Source of the DNA: Rhizosphaericola sp047606825
Lineage (GTDB): Bacteria; Bacteroidota; Bacteroidia; Chitinophagales; Chitinophagaceae
Length of the DNA stretch: 64,000 nucleotides
NCBI GenBank assembly: GCA_047606825.1
Contig: JASGDY010000089.1
Coordinates: 1-64,000, forward strand
Direction: 5' to 3'
The number at the start of each line of letters is the position of its first letter. Position 1 is the stretch's first letter. Positions 27,701-35,717 of this stretch are shown here, in pieces. A program made the position numbers and the translations under genes. The notes beneath the pieces are model-generated. The model was given only the letters and a program-made list of their open reading frames with translations. It was not told where the DNA came from and ran no database searches.

Positions 27701-27837
27701 TTTACGTGTCCGCGACCAACCTGTGGACGGTCTCCAAGCTGAACGAATGGAACTTAGATCCGGAAACGCCTTCCGGAAGAGCTACCTATTTTCCCCAAAC
27801 CGCATTGTACGCTTTTGGTGTAAACCTTCAATTTTAA
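24763..27837 (+). CDS. SusC/RagA family TonB-linked outer membrane protein (pair 2)
   Basis: 1024-residue SusC-like importer. It has a signal peptide (MVHLLRRIYILLFFSVPFIGYGQ), a CarboxypepD_reg-like domain in which IKGTTNQTVTD is the same as in SusC-1, then DVVVVGYGTQKKITLTNSV, plug motif IYGSRATNGVILVTT and the barrel ending ALYAFGVNLQF. The shared N-terminal domain with SusC-1 suggests duplication of the pair and divergence of the barrel. Upstream in-frame codons at 24685 and 24715 lack signal-peptide character, so ATG 24763 is chosen. Its SusD follows after 4 bp. Confidence 0.95.
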   Translation: MVHLLRRIYILLFFSVPFIGYGQNPNDVVVNSILHGVVTDKFTQNGIEGANVNIKGTTNQTVTDSKGQFELKTEQRFPYVLHVALVGYKPVDIEVQDSIVHIALETDVQNLSDVVVVGYGTQKKITLTNSVSQLGAADVSRRPVSNIQQALQGYLPGVTVNDLGGSPGNSSTTIRVRGITTFNTNSSSTSGFDLGKNDALVIVDGAEQRLSDLNPNDIETVTVLKDAASTAIYGSRATNGVILVTTKAAKKGRAQVNYDGYYALQKSNNKPEQMDIKDYMEMQQVAYSNAGLTVPTKFTDSSINVWVNATDRYRYPLPNTWFETMLHTAPQQSHSLAVSGGSDIVKSRLSVRFQDQDGVIRNYGNKIAEIRLNTEYKAASRLTFNGNIDYRYNYNFYPTVDPINYFLHGSLWAVPKYPDGTYGLSTQGNNPLMYDEIGGQTKYKNDYFTGIVQGKWNILKGLDLSSYISGRAYFTQGKAFTNAYTNTDSITNITKTVANNSLTETRNELREYTWSNLLTYETRIDKHHLTGLLGYSIIDNTQSYLTAYRERFYNNDIQSIEEGADDDTKDNSGYDAEYALKSYFGRINYDYDGKYLLELNGRRDGSSKFTGNKQYGFFPSFSAGWIISEEGFWRNLKNTIQDLKFRGSYGKTGNQSVDLYSYYASLTSAGYNFNGTAVSGYRQTTLANTDLGWESTTQLDLGFDLAAFDRKLNLTVDYYRKVTNDILLNLDIPATIGLTAPYQNAGSVENKGWEFSASYKNVVGTDFHYNIAGNLSINENKVLDLKETGPYITGTDINPRYVIEEGQPINALWGYKTDGLFQTQEEIDAYGATYATGTKPGDVKYLDLNGDGSIDANDMTVIGNSFPKYTFGFNADVSYKGFELNVLFQGATKVDVRLAGALAEMGNQEGFTHKIYANNYWTPEHTDARFPRPVKYDLRNVATSDRLIINGAYLRLKNIQLAYNIPQRLLNKTFVTRLRFYVSATNLWTVSKLNEWNLDPETPSGRATYFPQTALYAFGVNLQF

Positions 27838-27841
27838 AATC

Positions 27842-29431
27842 ATGACACACACATATCGTTATTTATTTTTCTTGTTTATGGTTGCGGCCGGTTTTCCTTC
27901 CTGCCAAAAAGATTTGCTGGACACCGTGCCCAACGACCGTATCTCGGAGGATGTGTTTTGGCAGACAGCTTCGGACGCCGAAGCCGCCGTCAATTCATTG
28001 TACCGCGACTTGGACGGCACCAATATTTTTGCATGGGACGCTTTTACGGACATTGCGCATGTCAACCAGCCGTTCAACGTGAATGCCTATATCGAATTGG
28101 GCACTTATGACGCTTCGAGTTCTGTCATATTAAGCGAATGGAGCAACGCCTTCACCGGGATTGCGGCAGACAACTATTTTCTGGCCAACGCAGACAAGGT
28201 GGCCGATGTTACGGATGCGACCACACTTGCAAGATACAAGGCAGAGGCACGTTTTTTACGTGCCTATCAATATGTAAAACTGGCGACCTTGTTTGGTGGC
28301 GTACCTATCGTCACAGCGCCACTGACGATAGCGGAAGCTCGTGCATTGACGCGCAATTCCTTGTCGGAGGTTTATGATTTTGTTGATACGGAGCTGACGG
28401 ACATTGCGGATGATTTGCCGACAAGCTATACGTCTTCTGATATTGGAAGGATTACCCAGGGTGCTGCATGGGCGTTGAAAGCAAGAGCTGATTTGTATGC
28501 CGGACGCTATGAAGCTGCCGCCACTGCCGCCCGGAACGTGATTGATTTGAACGTATACTCACTCTATTCCCAATACAAGACCTTGTTTAGCTATGCGGCG
28601 GAGAATAACAGCGAAGTAATATTGGACAAGCAATTTATTGCTTCTACCTATTCCAACAGTGTTTTTTACCTGTTGGCGCCATACAGCCAAAATAGTAGCC
28701 AAAGTACTTTCGTTCCTACCAAGGCGGGAATCGCTTATTACACGACTGCGGACGGGGAAAGCATTGACGACGCGACCAGCGGATATGATTCTACCCAACC
28801 TTACGTCAACAGGGATTCTCGTCTGGGCTTTTCGGTTTTTCTTGACGGGGACACTTTGCCTAGCGGTGCTATTTTCCACCCGGCACCCAACAGCGGGACT
28901 GCCGATGCGGTGGGCAATACGTATATTGCATCCACTACGGGATTCAATATCAAAAAATACATCAATGCTTCCGACTATGCCAGCCCTTCCAACAACGGCA
29001 TCAACATTATCCTGATACGCTATGCGGAAGTGTTGTTGACTTATGCCGAAGCCAAGATAGAGTTGGACGACATCGACCAGTCGGTCTACGATGCTATCAA
29101 CTTAGTGCGGAATGGTAGGACGGATGTCCAGCTTCCGGATATAACGTCCGGTAAGACGCAGGCGGAACTGAGGGTATTGGTGCGTAACGAACGGACGGTG
29201 GAACTGGCTTTTGAAGGATTGCATCTTGCGGATATCCGCAGGTGGAAAACCGCCGAATCTGTCGTTCCCGGTAATGTTTACGGGATTACGTATCTTAATG
29301 ATTCGGGCAGCTATACCACCGTACAGGTTGCGGTAAGTCGTGTTTTTAACGCGTCGAAGCATTATCTATGGCCGATACCGCAATCCGAAATCGACCAGGA
29401 TAGTTATTTGGAACAAAACCCTAATTGGTAA
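27842..29431 (+). CDS. SusD/RagB family surface lipoprotein (pair 2)
   Basis: 529-residue SusD-like lipoprotein, translationally close to susC-2. The lipobox is VAAGFPSCQKD (Cys lipidation site), with LLDTVPNDRISEDVFWQTASDAEAAVN after it. Core SusD features are ARYKAEARFLRAYQYVKLATLFGGVP and the C-terminal LRVLVRNERTVELAFEGLHLADIRRW with HYLWPIPQSEIDQD. It binds substrate at the cell surface for the adjacent importer. It is quite different in sequence from SusD-1, which suggests the two pairs recognise different ligands or parts of one ligand. Confidence 0.95.
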   Translation: MTHTYRYLFFLFMVAAGFPSCQKDLLDTVPNDRISEDVFWQTASDAEAAVNSLYRDLDGTNIFAWDAFTDIAHVNQPFNVNAYIELGTYDASSSVILSEWSNAFTGIAADNYFLANADKVADVTDATTLARYKAEARFLRAYQYVKLATLFGGVPIVTAPLTIAEARALTRNSLSEVYDFVDTELTDIADDLPTSYTSSDIGRITQGAAWALKARADLYAGRYEAAATAARNVIDLNVYSLYSQYKTLFSYAAENNSEVILDKQFIASTYSNSVFYLLAPYSQNSSQSTFVPTKAGIAYYTTADGESIDDATSGYDSTQPYVNRDSRLGFSVFLDGDTLPSGAIFHPAPNSGTADAVGNTYIASTTGFNIKKYINASDYASPSNNGINIILIRYAEVLLTYAEAKIELDDIDQSVYDAINLVRNGRTDVQLPDITSGKTQAELRVLVRNERTVELAFEGLHLADIRRWKTAESVVPGNVYGITYLNDSGSYTTVQVAVSRVFNASKHYLWPIPQSEIDQDSYLEQNPNW

Positions 29432-29449
29432 TGTAAAAATGAATGAAGG

Positions 29450-30829
29450 ATGTTTAGAAAAGTGCAACTGTTCTTGGTTTTGCTGTGCGTTTTGTTTCTT
29501 GTCCGCAAGACGCGTGCGCAGCAACCTTCCGCCAAGCAACCTAATATTATTTTTATCCTCACGGACGACTTAGGTTACTCTGACTTGGGGATTTACGGCA
29601 ATCCGGTCATCCGCACGCCGTTTCTGGATTCCTTGGCGCGGGCTGGGCTGATGGCCACCAACTATATTGTTTCCAGCCCGTCCTGTTCGCCTTCGCGGGC
29701 ATCCTTGTTGACAGGACGTTATGCGTCAAGGTACAACGTGCCTGACCCGCTCTCTCCCGGTTCGCCACTCGGATTGCCCGACGAGGAGATAACATTGGCG
29801 GAAGTTCTGAAAAGTGCGGGCTATCGTACCGCGATGATTGGCAAGTGGCACCTCGGCGACCAGCATGGTTTCAACTATCCGACGGGGCAGGGCTTTGATT
29901 CCTATTACGGTCTGTTGTACAGCCATGACTACCGTTATCCTTACGTGAAAACCGACACGACCATCAAGATTTACCGCAACAGGACACCGGAAGTATGGAA
30001 ACCCGAAGATTCCTTGCTGACGCAGTTGTACACCAAAGAGGCGATTTCTGTCATACAGCAGCAATCCGCCAACAAGCCATTTTTTCTTTATCTGGCTTAC
30101 AATATGCCGCACCTGCCGGTGGCATTCGCCGCGAAAGCTTCCTATTTGAAAAACAAACAACAAGGCGGGCCTTTGGGTGCGGTCGTGGAAGATCTGGATT
30201 CCAATATCGCGTTGATTGTCGGCAAGCTTAAAGAACAAAACCTGTTGGACAATACCATCTTGGCATTCAGCAGTGACAACGGCCCTTGGATTTCCTTTCC
30301 GCCGCGCATGGAAGGCGACGGTGCCACGAAAAGATGGCACGCTGGTTCGGCGGGTATTTTCCGTGGGTCAAAGGGGCAGTCCTACGAAGGAGGCGTGCGC
30401 GAACCGTTTATTCTCTATTGGAAAGACCATATCCCTGCCGGTACAGTGCTGACGAGTCCGATAAGCAACCTTGACGTACTGCCGACATTGGCGTATTGGG
30501 CTAATGCCAAAATTCCGGCCGGCGACACTCTTGACGGAGAAAACATAGCAGCATTGCTGACCGGGAAAGTCGCCGCACAACAGTATTCCCACCGCGCTAT
30601 CTATATCGTCAACCACGGCAAACCGGAAGCGGTGCGGCTGGCAGAGTGGAAATACCGGAAAGTGCCTGCCGGCATCGACCCTATCTCCGACAAGCCACAA
30701 CCTGCCGCGGAAGAGCTTTTTAACCTGAACGACGACCCGGGCGAGCGCGTCAATGTCATTAACGACTTTCCAGAAAAGGCGGAAGCGTTAAGGCAGCTTT
30801 TCAATAGTTTTTCGGCAGGCGGCCATTGA
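29450..30829 (+). CDS. Secreted sulfatase, no. 3 (CSPSR type)
   Basis: 459-residue type I sulfatase. The signal peptide spans about residues 1-23 (LLCVLFLVRKTRAQ). ILTDDLGYSDLG carries the metal aspartates. The motif C79-S-P-S-R-A-S-L-L-T-G is the classical CxPSR formylglycine site. GKWHLGDQHGF and FSSDNGPW follow. It is closer to iduronate/arylsulfatase-A-type carbohydrate sulfatases than sulfatases 1 and 2, judging by motif and compact size. It starts 18 bp after susD-2 with GAAGG just before the ATG, so it belongs to the same transcript. Confidence 0.93.
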   Translation: MFRKVQLFLVLLCVLFLVRKTRAQQPSAKQPNIIFILTDDLGYSDLGIYGNPVIRTPFLDSLARAGLMATNYIVSSPSCSPSRASLLTGRYASRYNVPDPLSPGSPLGLPDEEITLAEVLKSAGYRTAMIGKWHLGDQHGFNYPTGQGFDSYYGLLYSHDYRYPYVKTDTTIKIYRNRTPEVWKPEDSLLTQLYTKEAISVIQQQSANKPFFLYLAYNMPHLPVAFAAKASYLKNKQQGGPLGAVVEDLDSNIALIVGKLKEQNLLDNTILAFSSDNGPWISFPPRMEGDGATKRWHAGSAGIFRGSKGQSYEGGVREPFILYWKDHIPAGTVLTSPISNLDVLPTLAYWANAKIPAGDTLDGENIAALLTGKVAAQQYSHRAIYIVNHGKPEAVRLAEWKYRKVPAGIDPISDKPQPAAEELFNLNDDPGERVNVINDFPEKAEALRQLFNSFSAGGH

Positions 30830-30867
30830 CTTTTTAAATTTTATTTTTCATTAAAAAAAATACAATC

Positions 30868-32172
30868 ATGGGCAACTTACATTTTGAAACATTGCAGGTA
30901 CATGCAGGCCAGCAGGTGGACAGCACGACAAAGTCGCGGGCGGTACCTATCTACCAGACATCGTCTTATGTGTTCAACGACGTGGTACATGCCGCCAACC
31001 TGTTTGGGTTGAGGGAGTTTGGCAATATATATACACGTATCATGAACCCGACGACGGATGTGTTTGAACAGCGGATTGCCGCGCTGGAAGGCGGTGTGGC
31101 GGCGGTTGCCACCAGCTCGGGGCAGGCGGCACAGTTCCTTGCGTTGAACAACATCTTGCAGGCAGGAGACAATTTTGTAAGCACGCCTTTTCTGTATGGC
31201 GGCACGTATAACCAGTTCAAGGTTGCGTTTAAACGTTTAGGTATCGAAGTGAAATTTGCGGAAAACGACGATGCGGAAAGTTTTGAAAAGCTGATTGACA
31301 CTGGCACAAAAGCCATCTATCTGGAAACAATCGGCAATCCGCGCCTCAATATTCCCGACTTTGAAAGGGTTGCGGACGTTGCCAAAAAGCACGATATCCC
31401 GTTGGTTGTGGACAATACCTTCGGTGCGGGTGGCTATTTGTTCAAGCCACTCGAGCATGGCGCAAATGTGGTGGTGGAGTCCGCGACCAAATGGATTGGC
31501 GGACATGGTACTTCCATCGGCGGTGTCGTTGTTGACGGCGGGAACTACAATTGGGGCAATGGCAAGTTTACGCAGTTTACCGAACCGTCCGAAGGTTACC
31601 ACGGCTTGAAGTTTGCCGAAGTGTTCGGTATTGGCAATCCTTTGGGGCTTCCCAATATCGTTTTTGCGATACGTGCCAGAGTGGAAGGTTTGCGTGACTT
31701 CGGCCCCGCCGTAAGCCCATTCAATTCATTCTTGTTTATCCAAGGTCTGGAAACATTGTCCTTGCGCGTGGAACGCCATGTGCAAAACGCTTTGGCACTG
31801 GCGCAATGGTTGGAGGCGCATCCCAAGGTGGAATTTGTGCAATATCCCGGACTTGCATCCAGTCCCTATCATGAATTGGCCAAAAAATACCTGAAGAACG
31901 GTTTCGGCGGTATTTTGAATTTTGGTGTAAAAGGTGGCAAGGAAGCTGCGCTGAAAGTGATTGACGGTTTGAAGCTGGCAAGCCTGCTCGCCAATGTCGG
32001 CGATGCGAAGACGCTGGTCATCCATCCGTCGTCCACTACGCACGAGCAGTTGGGCGAGTCGGAACAGGTTGCCGCAGGTGTGCAGCCCAGCCAGATTAGG
32101 GTGAGTGTCGGCATTGAGCATATCGAAGACATCAAGGCCGACTTTGAACAGGCGTTGGCTGCTGTTGGGTGA
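30868..32172 (+). CDS. metY: O-acetylhomoserine aminocarboxypropyltransferase / sulfhydrylase
   Basis: 434-residue PLP enzyme of the Cys/Met metabolism family that makes homocysteine from O-acetylhomoserine and sulfide. The N-terminal FETLQVHAGQ, TSSGQAAQF and the PLP lysine K208 in ESATKWIGGHGT are typical. The C-terminal HPSSTTHEQL is the sulfhydrylase signature. The length of about 430, with the inserted segments, separates it from cystathionine gamma-synthase. It lies 38 bp after sulfatase 3 in the same direction and before sulfatase 4, which ties sulfur assimilation to sulfate-ester hydrolysis. The enzyme uses sulfide, so sulfate reduction genes must act elsewhere. Confidence 0.92.
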   Translation: MGNLHFETLQVHAGQQVDSTTKSRAVPIYQTSSYVFNDVVHAANLFGLREFGNIYTRIMNPTTDVFEQRIAALEGGVAAVATSSGQAAQFLALNNILQAGDNFVSTPFLYGGTYNQFKVAFKRLGIEVKFAENDDAESFEKLIDTGTKAIYLETIGNPRLNIPDFERVADVAKKHDIPLVVDNTFGAGGYLFKPLEHGANVVVESATKWIGGHGTSIGGVVVDGGNYNWGNGKFTQFTEPSEGYHGLKFAEVFGIGNPLGLPNIVFAIRARVEGLRDFGPAVSPFNSFLFIQGLETLSLRVERHVQNALALAQWLEAHPKVEFVQYPGLASSPYHELAKKYLKNGFGGILNFGVKGGKEAALKVIDGLKLASLLANVGDAKTLVIHPSSTTHEQLGESEQVAAGVQPSQIRVSVGIEHIEDIKADFEQALAAVG

Positions 32173-32197
32173 TTTTAATGCATGTTTTTTATTTTGT

Positions 32198-32300
32198 CAA
32201 ACCTCACCCCCGACCCCTCTCCTAAAAGAGAGGGGTGTAACGTAACCTAAGACTTCGTGTCTCCCCTCTCACTTGGGAGAGGGGTCGGGGGTGAGGTTTG
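32198..32300. repeat. Long palindromic repeat
   Basis: Perfect 25-bp inverted arms (32198-32222 and 32276-32300; core CCTCACCCCCGACCCCTCTC) enclose 53 nt with further internal symmetry (CTCTCC/GGAGAG). It lies between metY and sulfatase 4 and ends 34 bp before the latter's ATG. No T run follows on either strand. This type of C-rich palindrome is common between genes in Bacteroidota. Confidence 0.85.
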
Positions 32301-32334
32301 AATACACATTTCTGTTCCTACAAATGTAAATACA

Positions 32335-33789
32335 ATGGATTGGATAAATAAACGCTCGTTGCTTGTCGTGGTAGCTTTGGTACTTTTAAGCGTTGCCCGA
32401 GTTGCTGCACAGTCGCGCCCAAATGTCATTTTGATTATTGGCGACGACATCAGCCGCGACGATATCGGCGCGTATGGACGCAACCCTTTTGTCAAGACGC
32501 CGAACTTGGACAGGCTGGCTAGGGAAGGGTTTTTGTTTCACCATTTCTTTGTTACGTCGAGTTCCTGTAGCCCAAGCAGGACAAGTCTTTTGACGGGGCG
32601 TTATCCCCACAATACCGGTGCGCCGGAGTTGCATCTGCCCTTGCCGGCGACGCAGGTTTATTTTCCTGAATTACTGAGACAAAACGGTTATTTCACCGCA
32701 TTGCTCGGCAAGTGGCACGAGGGCCGCAATACCCGTCGTGCCTACGATACGTTGGTTGCAGGTGTCCCTGCCAACGGCGAGGGCGGCGAAGAGCAGTGGA
32801 TTTCCGTTTTGGAAAACCGTCCGAAGGACAAACCTTTTTTTCTTTGGCTGGCTTCCTTTGACGCGCACCGGAATTGGGACGACGACAGTCGTTTCCAACA
32901 TTCGCCGGACAGTGTGCTTGTGCCGCCGACATTGGTGGATGCGCCCAGTACGCGCAAGGATTTGGCGCATTATTACAACGAAATAGAGCGGCTGGATTTT
33001 TATGTCGGACGACTGTATGATGCGTTGGCAAGTGCGCACCTTTTGGACAACACGTACATTGTCTTCCTTGGCGACAACGGTCGGCCTTTTCCAGGCGACA
33101 AAACCCGGATATTGGACCGAGGCACCAATACGCCGTTGATAGTCCGTATCCCGCAACAGCATGTTCCTGCAAAAAGCATAGACGCATTGGTAAGTGGCAT
33201 TGACATTGCGCCGACGATTCTGGATTGGACAGGTGTCGCATCGAGCGAACGCGTACAGGGCAGGAGTTTTGCAAGTCTGTTATTGTCCGCAAAAAGAGAT
33301 TTTAGAAATTACATTTTTACGGAACACAATTGGCACGACTATCAGGCTTATGAACGTGCGGTGCGGACAAAGGATTTTTTGTACATCAAAAATGGGTTGC
33401 CCGCCTTGGCAAACCAAGGGCCTTTGGACGCAGTAAACAGTCCGTCATTCAAGGATTTATTGACGGGACAAAAGGAAAATAGACTGAACCATTTCCAACA
33501 GGATGTTTTCCTTGCGCCAAGACCGTCGGAAGAATTGTACGATGTCAGAAATGACAGTTTGCAACAGTACAATCTTGCCGGGAAAGCGGATTATCAGCGC
33601 ATATTAAAAAAATTACGCTCAATTTTGTATCAATGGCAGTCGGAAACAAAAGACGATTTCCCCGCTACGTTGACTCCCGACTGGTATGACAGATGGCATG
33701 GCGACAGCCTCTCCACAAAAGGAGTCCGTGGTATCGCACCGGGTTTCCAAAGCGGCGGCGAATCAACGCTAGATAAAGGGCCGTTTTAA
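32335..33789 (+). CDS. Secreted sulfatase, no. 4 (heparan N-sulfatase-like)
   Basis: 484-residue type I sulfatase. The signal peptide ends near RVAAQ. IIGDDISRDDIGAYG holds the metal aspartates. The motif C78-S-P-S-R-T-S-L-L-T-G is CxPSR. GRYPHNTGAPELHLPL and GKWHEGRN resemble the heparan N-sulfatase (sulfamidase) branch, so an N-sulfoglucosamine or related substrate is possible, but this rests on short motifs. FLGDNGRPFPGDK is the second metal site. It is separated from metY by a 103-bp palindrome, so its transcription could be partly independent. Confidence 0.92.
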   Translation: MDWINKRSLLVVVALVLLSVARVAAQSRPNVILIIGDDISRDDIGAYGRNPFVKTPNLDRLAREGFLFHHFFVTSSSCSPSRTSLLTGRYPHNTGAPELHLPLPATQVYFPELLRQNGYFTALLGKWHEGRNTRRAYDTLVAGVPANGEGGEEQWISVLENRPKDKPFFLWLASFDAHRNWDDDSRFQHSPDSVLVPPTLVDAPSTRKDLAHYYNEIERLDFYVGRLYDALASAHLLDNTYIVFLGDNGRPFPGDKTRILDRGTNTPLIVRIPQQHVPAKSIDALVSGIDIAPTILDWTGVASSERVQGRSFASLLLSAKRDFRNYIFTEHNWHDYQAYERAVRTKDFLYIKNGLPALANQGPLDAVNSPSFKDLLTGQKENRLNHFQQDVFLAPRPSEELYDVRNDSLQQYNLAGKADYQRILKKLRSILYQWQSETKDDFPATLTPDWYDRWHGDSLSTKGVRGIAPGFQSGGESTLDKGPF

Positions 33790-34186
33790 ATAAGAATAAA
33801 GGGAGTAATCATTAAAGGATATTGTTAAATTGAGATACTTTTAGGTCGAGTACCAATTAAAGTTTTTTCAATATATAAAACAACTTTAATTAATTAGAGC
33901 TTGTTTAAAATTAATAAAAAGAGAAATCGCCTAATAGTAAATCAAATTATAAAATTTAAACAGCCTATTAAATAAAATGGCGGTAGTTTTTAGCTCCGTA
34001 GGAGCGTACTTTTGGTAGCTTTGTTGCAATAGGTGTATCCAAGTTCCGTAGGAAGGGCCTTATAAAAACATAAGGCTCTTCCTACGGAACTTGGTTGGTC
34101 AGTATGGATTATAGCTACCATAAGCTCGTCCGCCACGGCGGACTTTTTCAATTCTTGATCTAAATTTTAAACAAGAGAGTAACAAC
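33790..34186. other. Intergenic region with palindromes before the FGE gene
   Basis: 397 bp without a gene. The left half is very AT-rich. The right half holds a 25-bp-arm palindrome (34039-34094) and flanking imperfect repeats (AGCTCCGTAGGAGCGTAC at 34000, and TAGCTACC with GGTAGCT partners). No promoter of TAnnTTTG form was recognised. Confidence 0.6.
34039..34094. repeat. Palindromic repeat upstream of FGE gene
   Basis: Arms CCAAGTTCCGTAGGAAG and CTTCCTACGGAACTTGG extend to 25 bp with one mismatch, around an A-rich loop of about 6 nt. Lack of a downstream T run argues against a plain terminator. Confidence 0.85.
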
Positions 34187-35266
34187 ATGGAAATAAAGCA
34201 CTGGAAAAAACATATTTTAATGATAGCCAATCTTGGATTTTCGGGTATCCTGTTGGCACAAAGCCCAACATCGGACACCTGCGAACTATGCAAAAAGCCA
34301 TCCACCCGAAAAATGGCATTGGCGGCTTTCCTGAAAGACAGTACTGACAACGGTTTTGGCAACGACACCGCCAAAATGGTTTTGGTCATGGGCGGACATT
34401 TCAAAATGGGGACGGAAGATGCCAGTTTCAATGACGCAACGCCCGTGCACGATGTGGAAGTGTCGGATTTTTACATGGACGCGCATGAAGTGACCAATGC
34501 GCAGTTTGCCGCATTTGTGGAAGCGACGGGATATGTAACCATTGCGGAACGTCCTTTGAACCCCAAAGATTATCCCGGTGTACCTGAGGACAAACTGGTG
34601 CCGGGTTCTGCCGTGTTCTCCCCACCCAGCCATGCCGTATCGCTCAGCAATCCATTGGCTTGGTGGCAATATGTTCCCGGTGCCAGCTGGCGGCATCCCA
34701 AGGGTCCGAGCACTGCCATCGTCGGGCATGAAAACGAACCCGTGACCCAGGTTTCCTATCTCGACGCGCTGGCTTATGCCAAATGGGCGGGGAAGCGCCT
34801 GCCGACCGAGGCGGAATGGGAATACGCCGCACGCGCCGGAGAAAACCATCCTTTTTATTGGGGTGACAGTTTGAAGCCCCACGGTAAATGGGTCGCCAAT
34901 ATTTTTCAGGGAGAGTTTCCCTACAGAAACCTTAAAGAGGACGGCTTTGACGGCGTTGCACCGATAGAATCGTTTCCACCTAACAGGTCGGGGATTTACG
35001 ACCTCGACGGCAATGTATGGGAATGGTGCGCTGACTACTACCGCCCCGACTACTACGCTAAAAGCCCGACCAAAAATCCGCAAGGCCCTGCCGACAGTTA
35101 CGACCCCGATGAACCCGATGCCGTTAAGCGCGTGCAGCGCGGCGGTTCCTTTCTTTGCAGCGACCAGTACTGTATCCGCTACCGTGCAGGCAGCCGAGGA
35201 AAAGGAGAGGAGAGTAGTGCCTCCAACAATTTGGGATTTAGGTGTGTGAAAGATGCACACCCGTAG
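34187..35266 (+). CDS. Formylglycine-generating enzyme, exported
   Basis: 359-residue FGE/SUMF1-family sulfatase-maturing enzyme that oxidises the CxPxR cysteine of sulfatases to formylglycine. The core begins at MVLVMGGHFKMGTED (about residue 65). RLPTEAEWEYAARAG and YDLDGNVWEW are family motifs. The catalytic pair Cys324 and Cys329 (GGSFLCSDQYCIRYR) keeps the spacing of genuine FGEs, which separates it from the many FGE-like proteins that lack it. GFRCVKD closes the domain. An N-terminal signal peptide (ILMIANLGFSGILLAQ) predicts a periplasmic enzyme, and a CxxC (CELC) follows it. Placed at the end of a four-sulfatase locus, its job is clear. Confidence 0.95.
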   Translation: MEIKHWKKHILMIANLGFSGILLAQSPTSDTCELCKKPSTRKMALAAFLKDSTDNGFGNDTAKMVLVMGGHFKMGTEDASFNDATPVHDVEVSDFYMDAHEVTNAQFAAFVEATGYVTIAERPLNPKDYPGVPEDKLVPGSAVFSPPSHAVSLSNPLAWWQYVPGASWRHPKGPSTAIVGHENEPVTQVSYLDALAYAKWAGKRLPTEAEWEYAARAGENHPFYWGDSLKPHGKWVANIFQGEFPYRNLKEDGFDGVAPIESFPPNRSGIYDLDGNVWEWCADYYRPDYYAKSPTKNPQGPADSYDPDEPDAVKRVQRGGSFLCSDQYCIRYRAGSRGKGEESSASNNLGFRCVKDAHP

Positions 35267-35345
35267 AGATGCACGATTGCGCACCTCTACAGCGTGTTTT
35301 GCCATATATCAGACGCATAACCATGCGTCTCTACGTCTCATGTGT
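35256..35345. repeat. Repeat R2, copy 1
   Basis: This stretch, overlapping the end of the FGE gene, closely resembles 39429-39535 (CGTAGAGATGCACGATTG against CGTAGAGACGCACGATTG, then a shared ATATATCAGACGCATAACCA). It contains two hairpins: GTAGAG...CTCTAC and GACGCATAACCATGCGTC. In this copy the outer arms are imperfect. Confidence 0.75.
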
Positions 35346-35707
35346 TTATTTCAGTTCCTTCCGTTCGGGATGTAAGCGCAGCGCATCCCGAATAATTGAT
35401 AAAGACGGATTTTATACGGTTTTGATTTATATTTTAGACCAAAAATCCATTTGTGCTGTTCGGGATTTGCAATCCCGAACGCTTATCCGTGCATTTGCAA
35501 TGCACTTCTGTTTGCGGATTGCAAATCCGCCGATACGGCTTCAGGATTACAAATCCTGAAGAGCGGAGTAATAAAAATCATTGGTCTATATTGATTTTCA
35601 TTATCGTATAAATATTTTTTAAGTAAAAGTTATTTTAATCGAGAAAAGTTGTAGATTGCCATAGGTTGCTAACAAACTTTATTGAAAAACATTCAATACC
35701 AAAACGT
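35346..35707. other. Intergenic region with hairpin-array leader
   Basis: No gene. It contains the first copy of a long direct repeat (35451-35717), plus a short upstream hairpin (TTCGGGATG...CATCCCGAA, about 35366-35391) similar to the array units. Confidence 0.6.
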
Positions 35708-35717
35708 ATGAAAAGAA
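35451..35717 (+). repeat. Direct repeat with hairpin array, copy 1
   Basis: 267 bp, repeated at 36179-36444 with only scattered changes. The first part is a tandem array of four small hairpins: GTTCGGGATTTGCAATCCC..., GTGCATTTGCAATGCAC, GCGGATTGCAAATCCGC and CAGGATTACAAATCCTG. The second part is an AT-rich leader that runs through the start codon of the following lipoprotein (shared ATGAAAAGAA). Confidence 0.9.

Noticed and set aside
32198..32300. C-rich palindrome as a CRISPR-like or terminator structure
   Set aside because: It is a single inverted repeat without spacers and has no T run.
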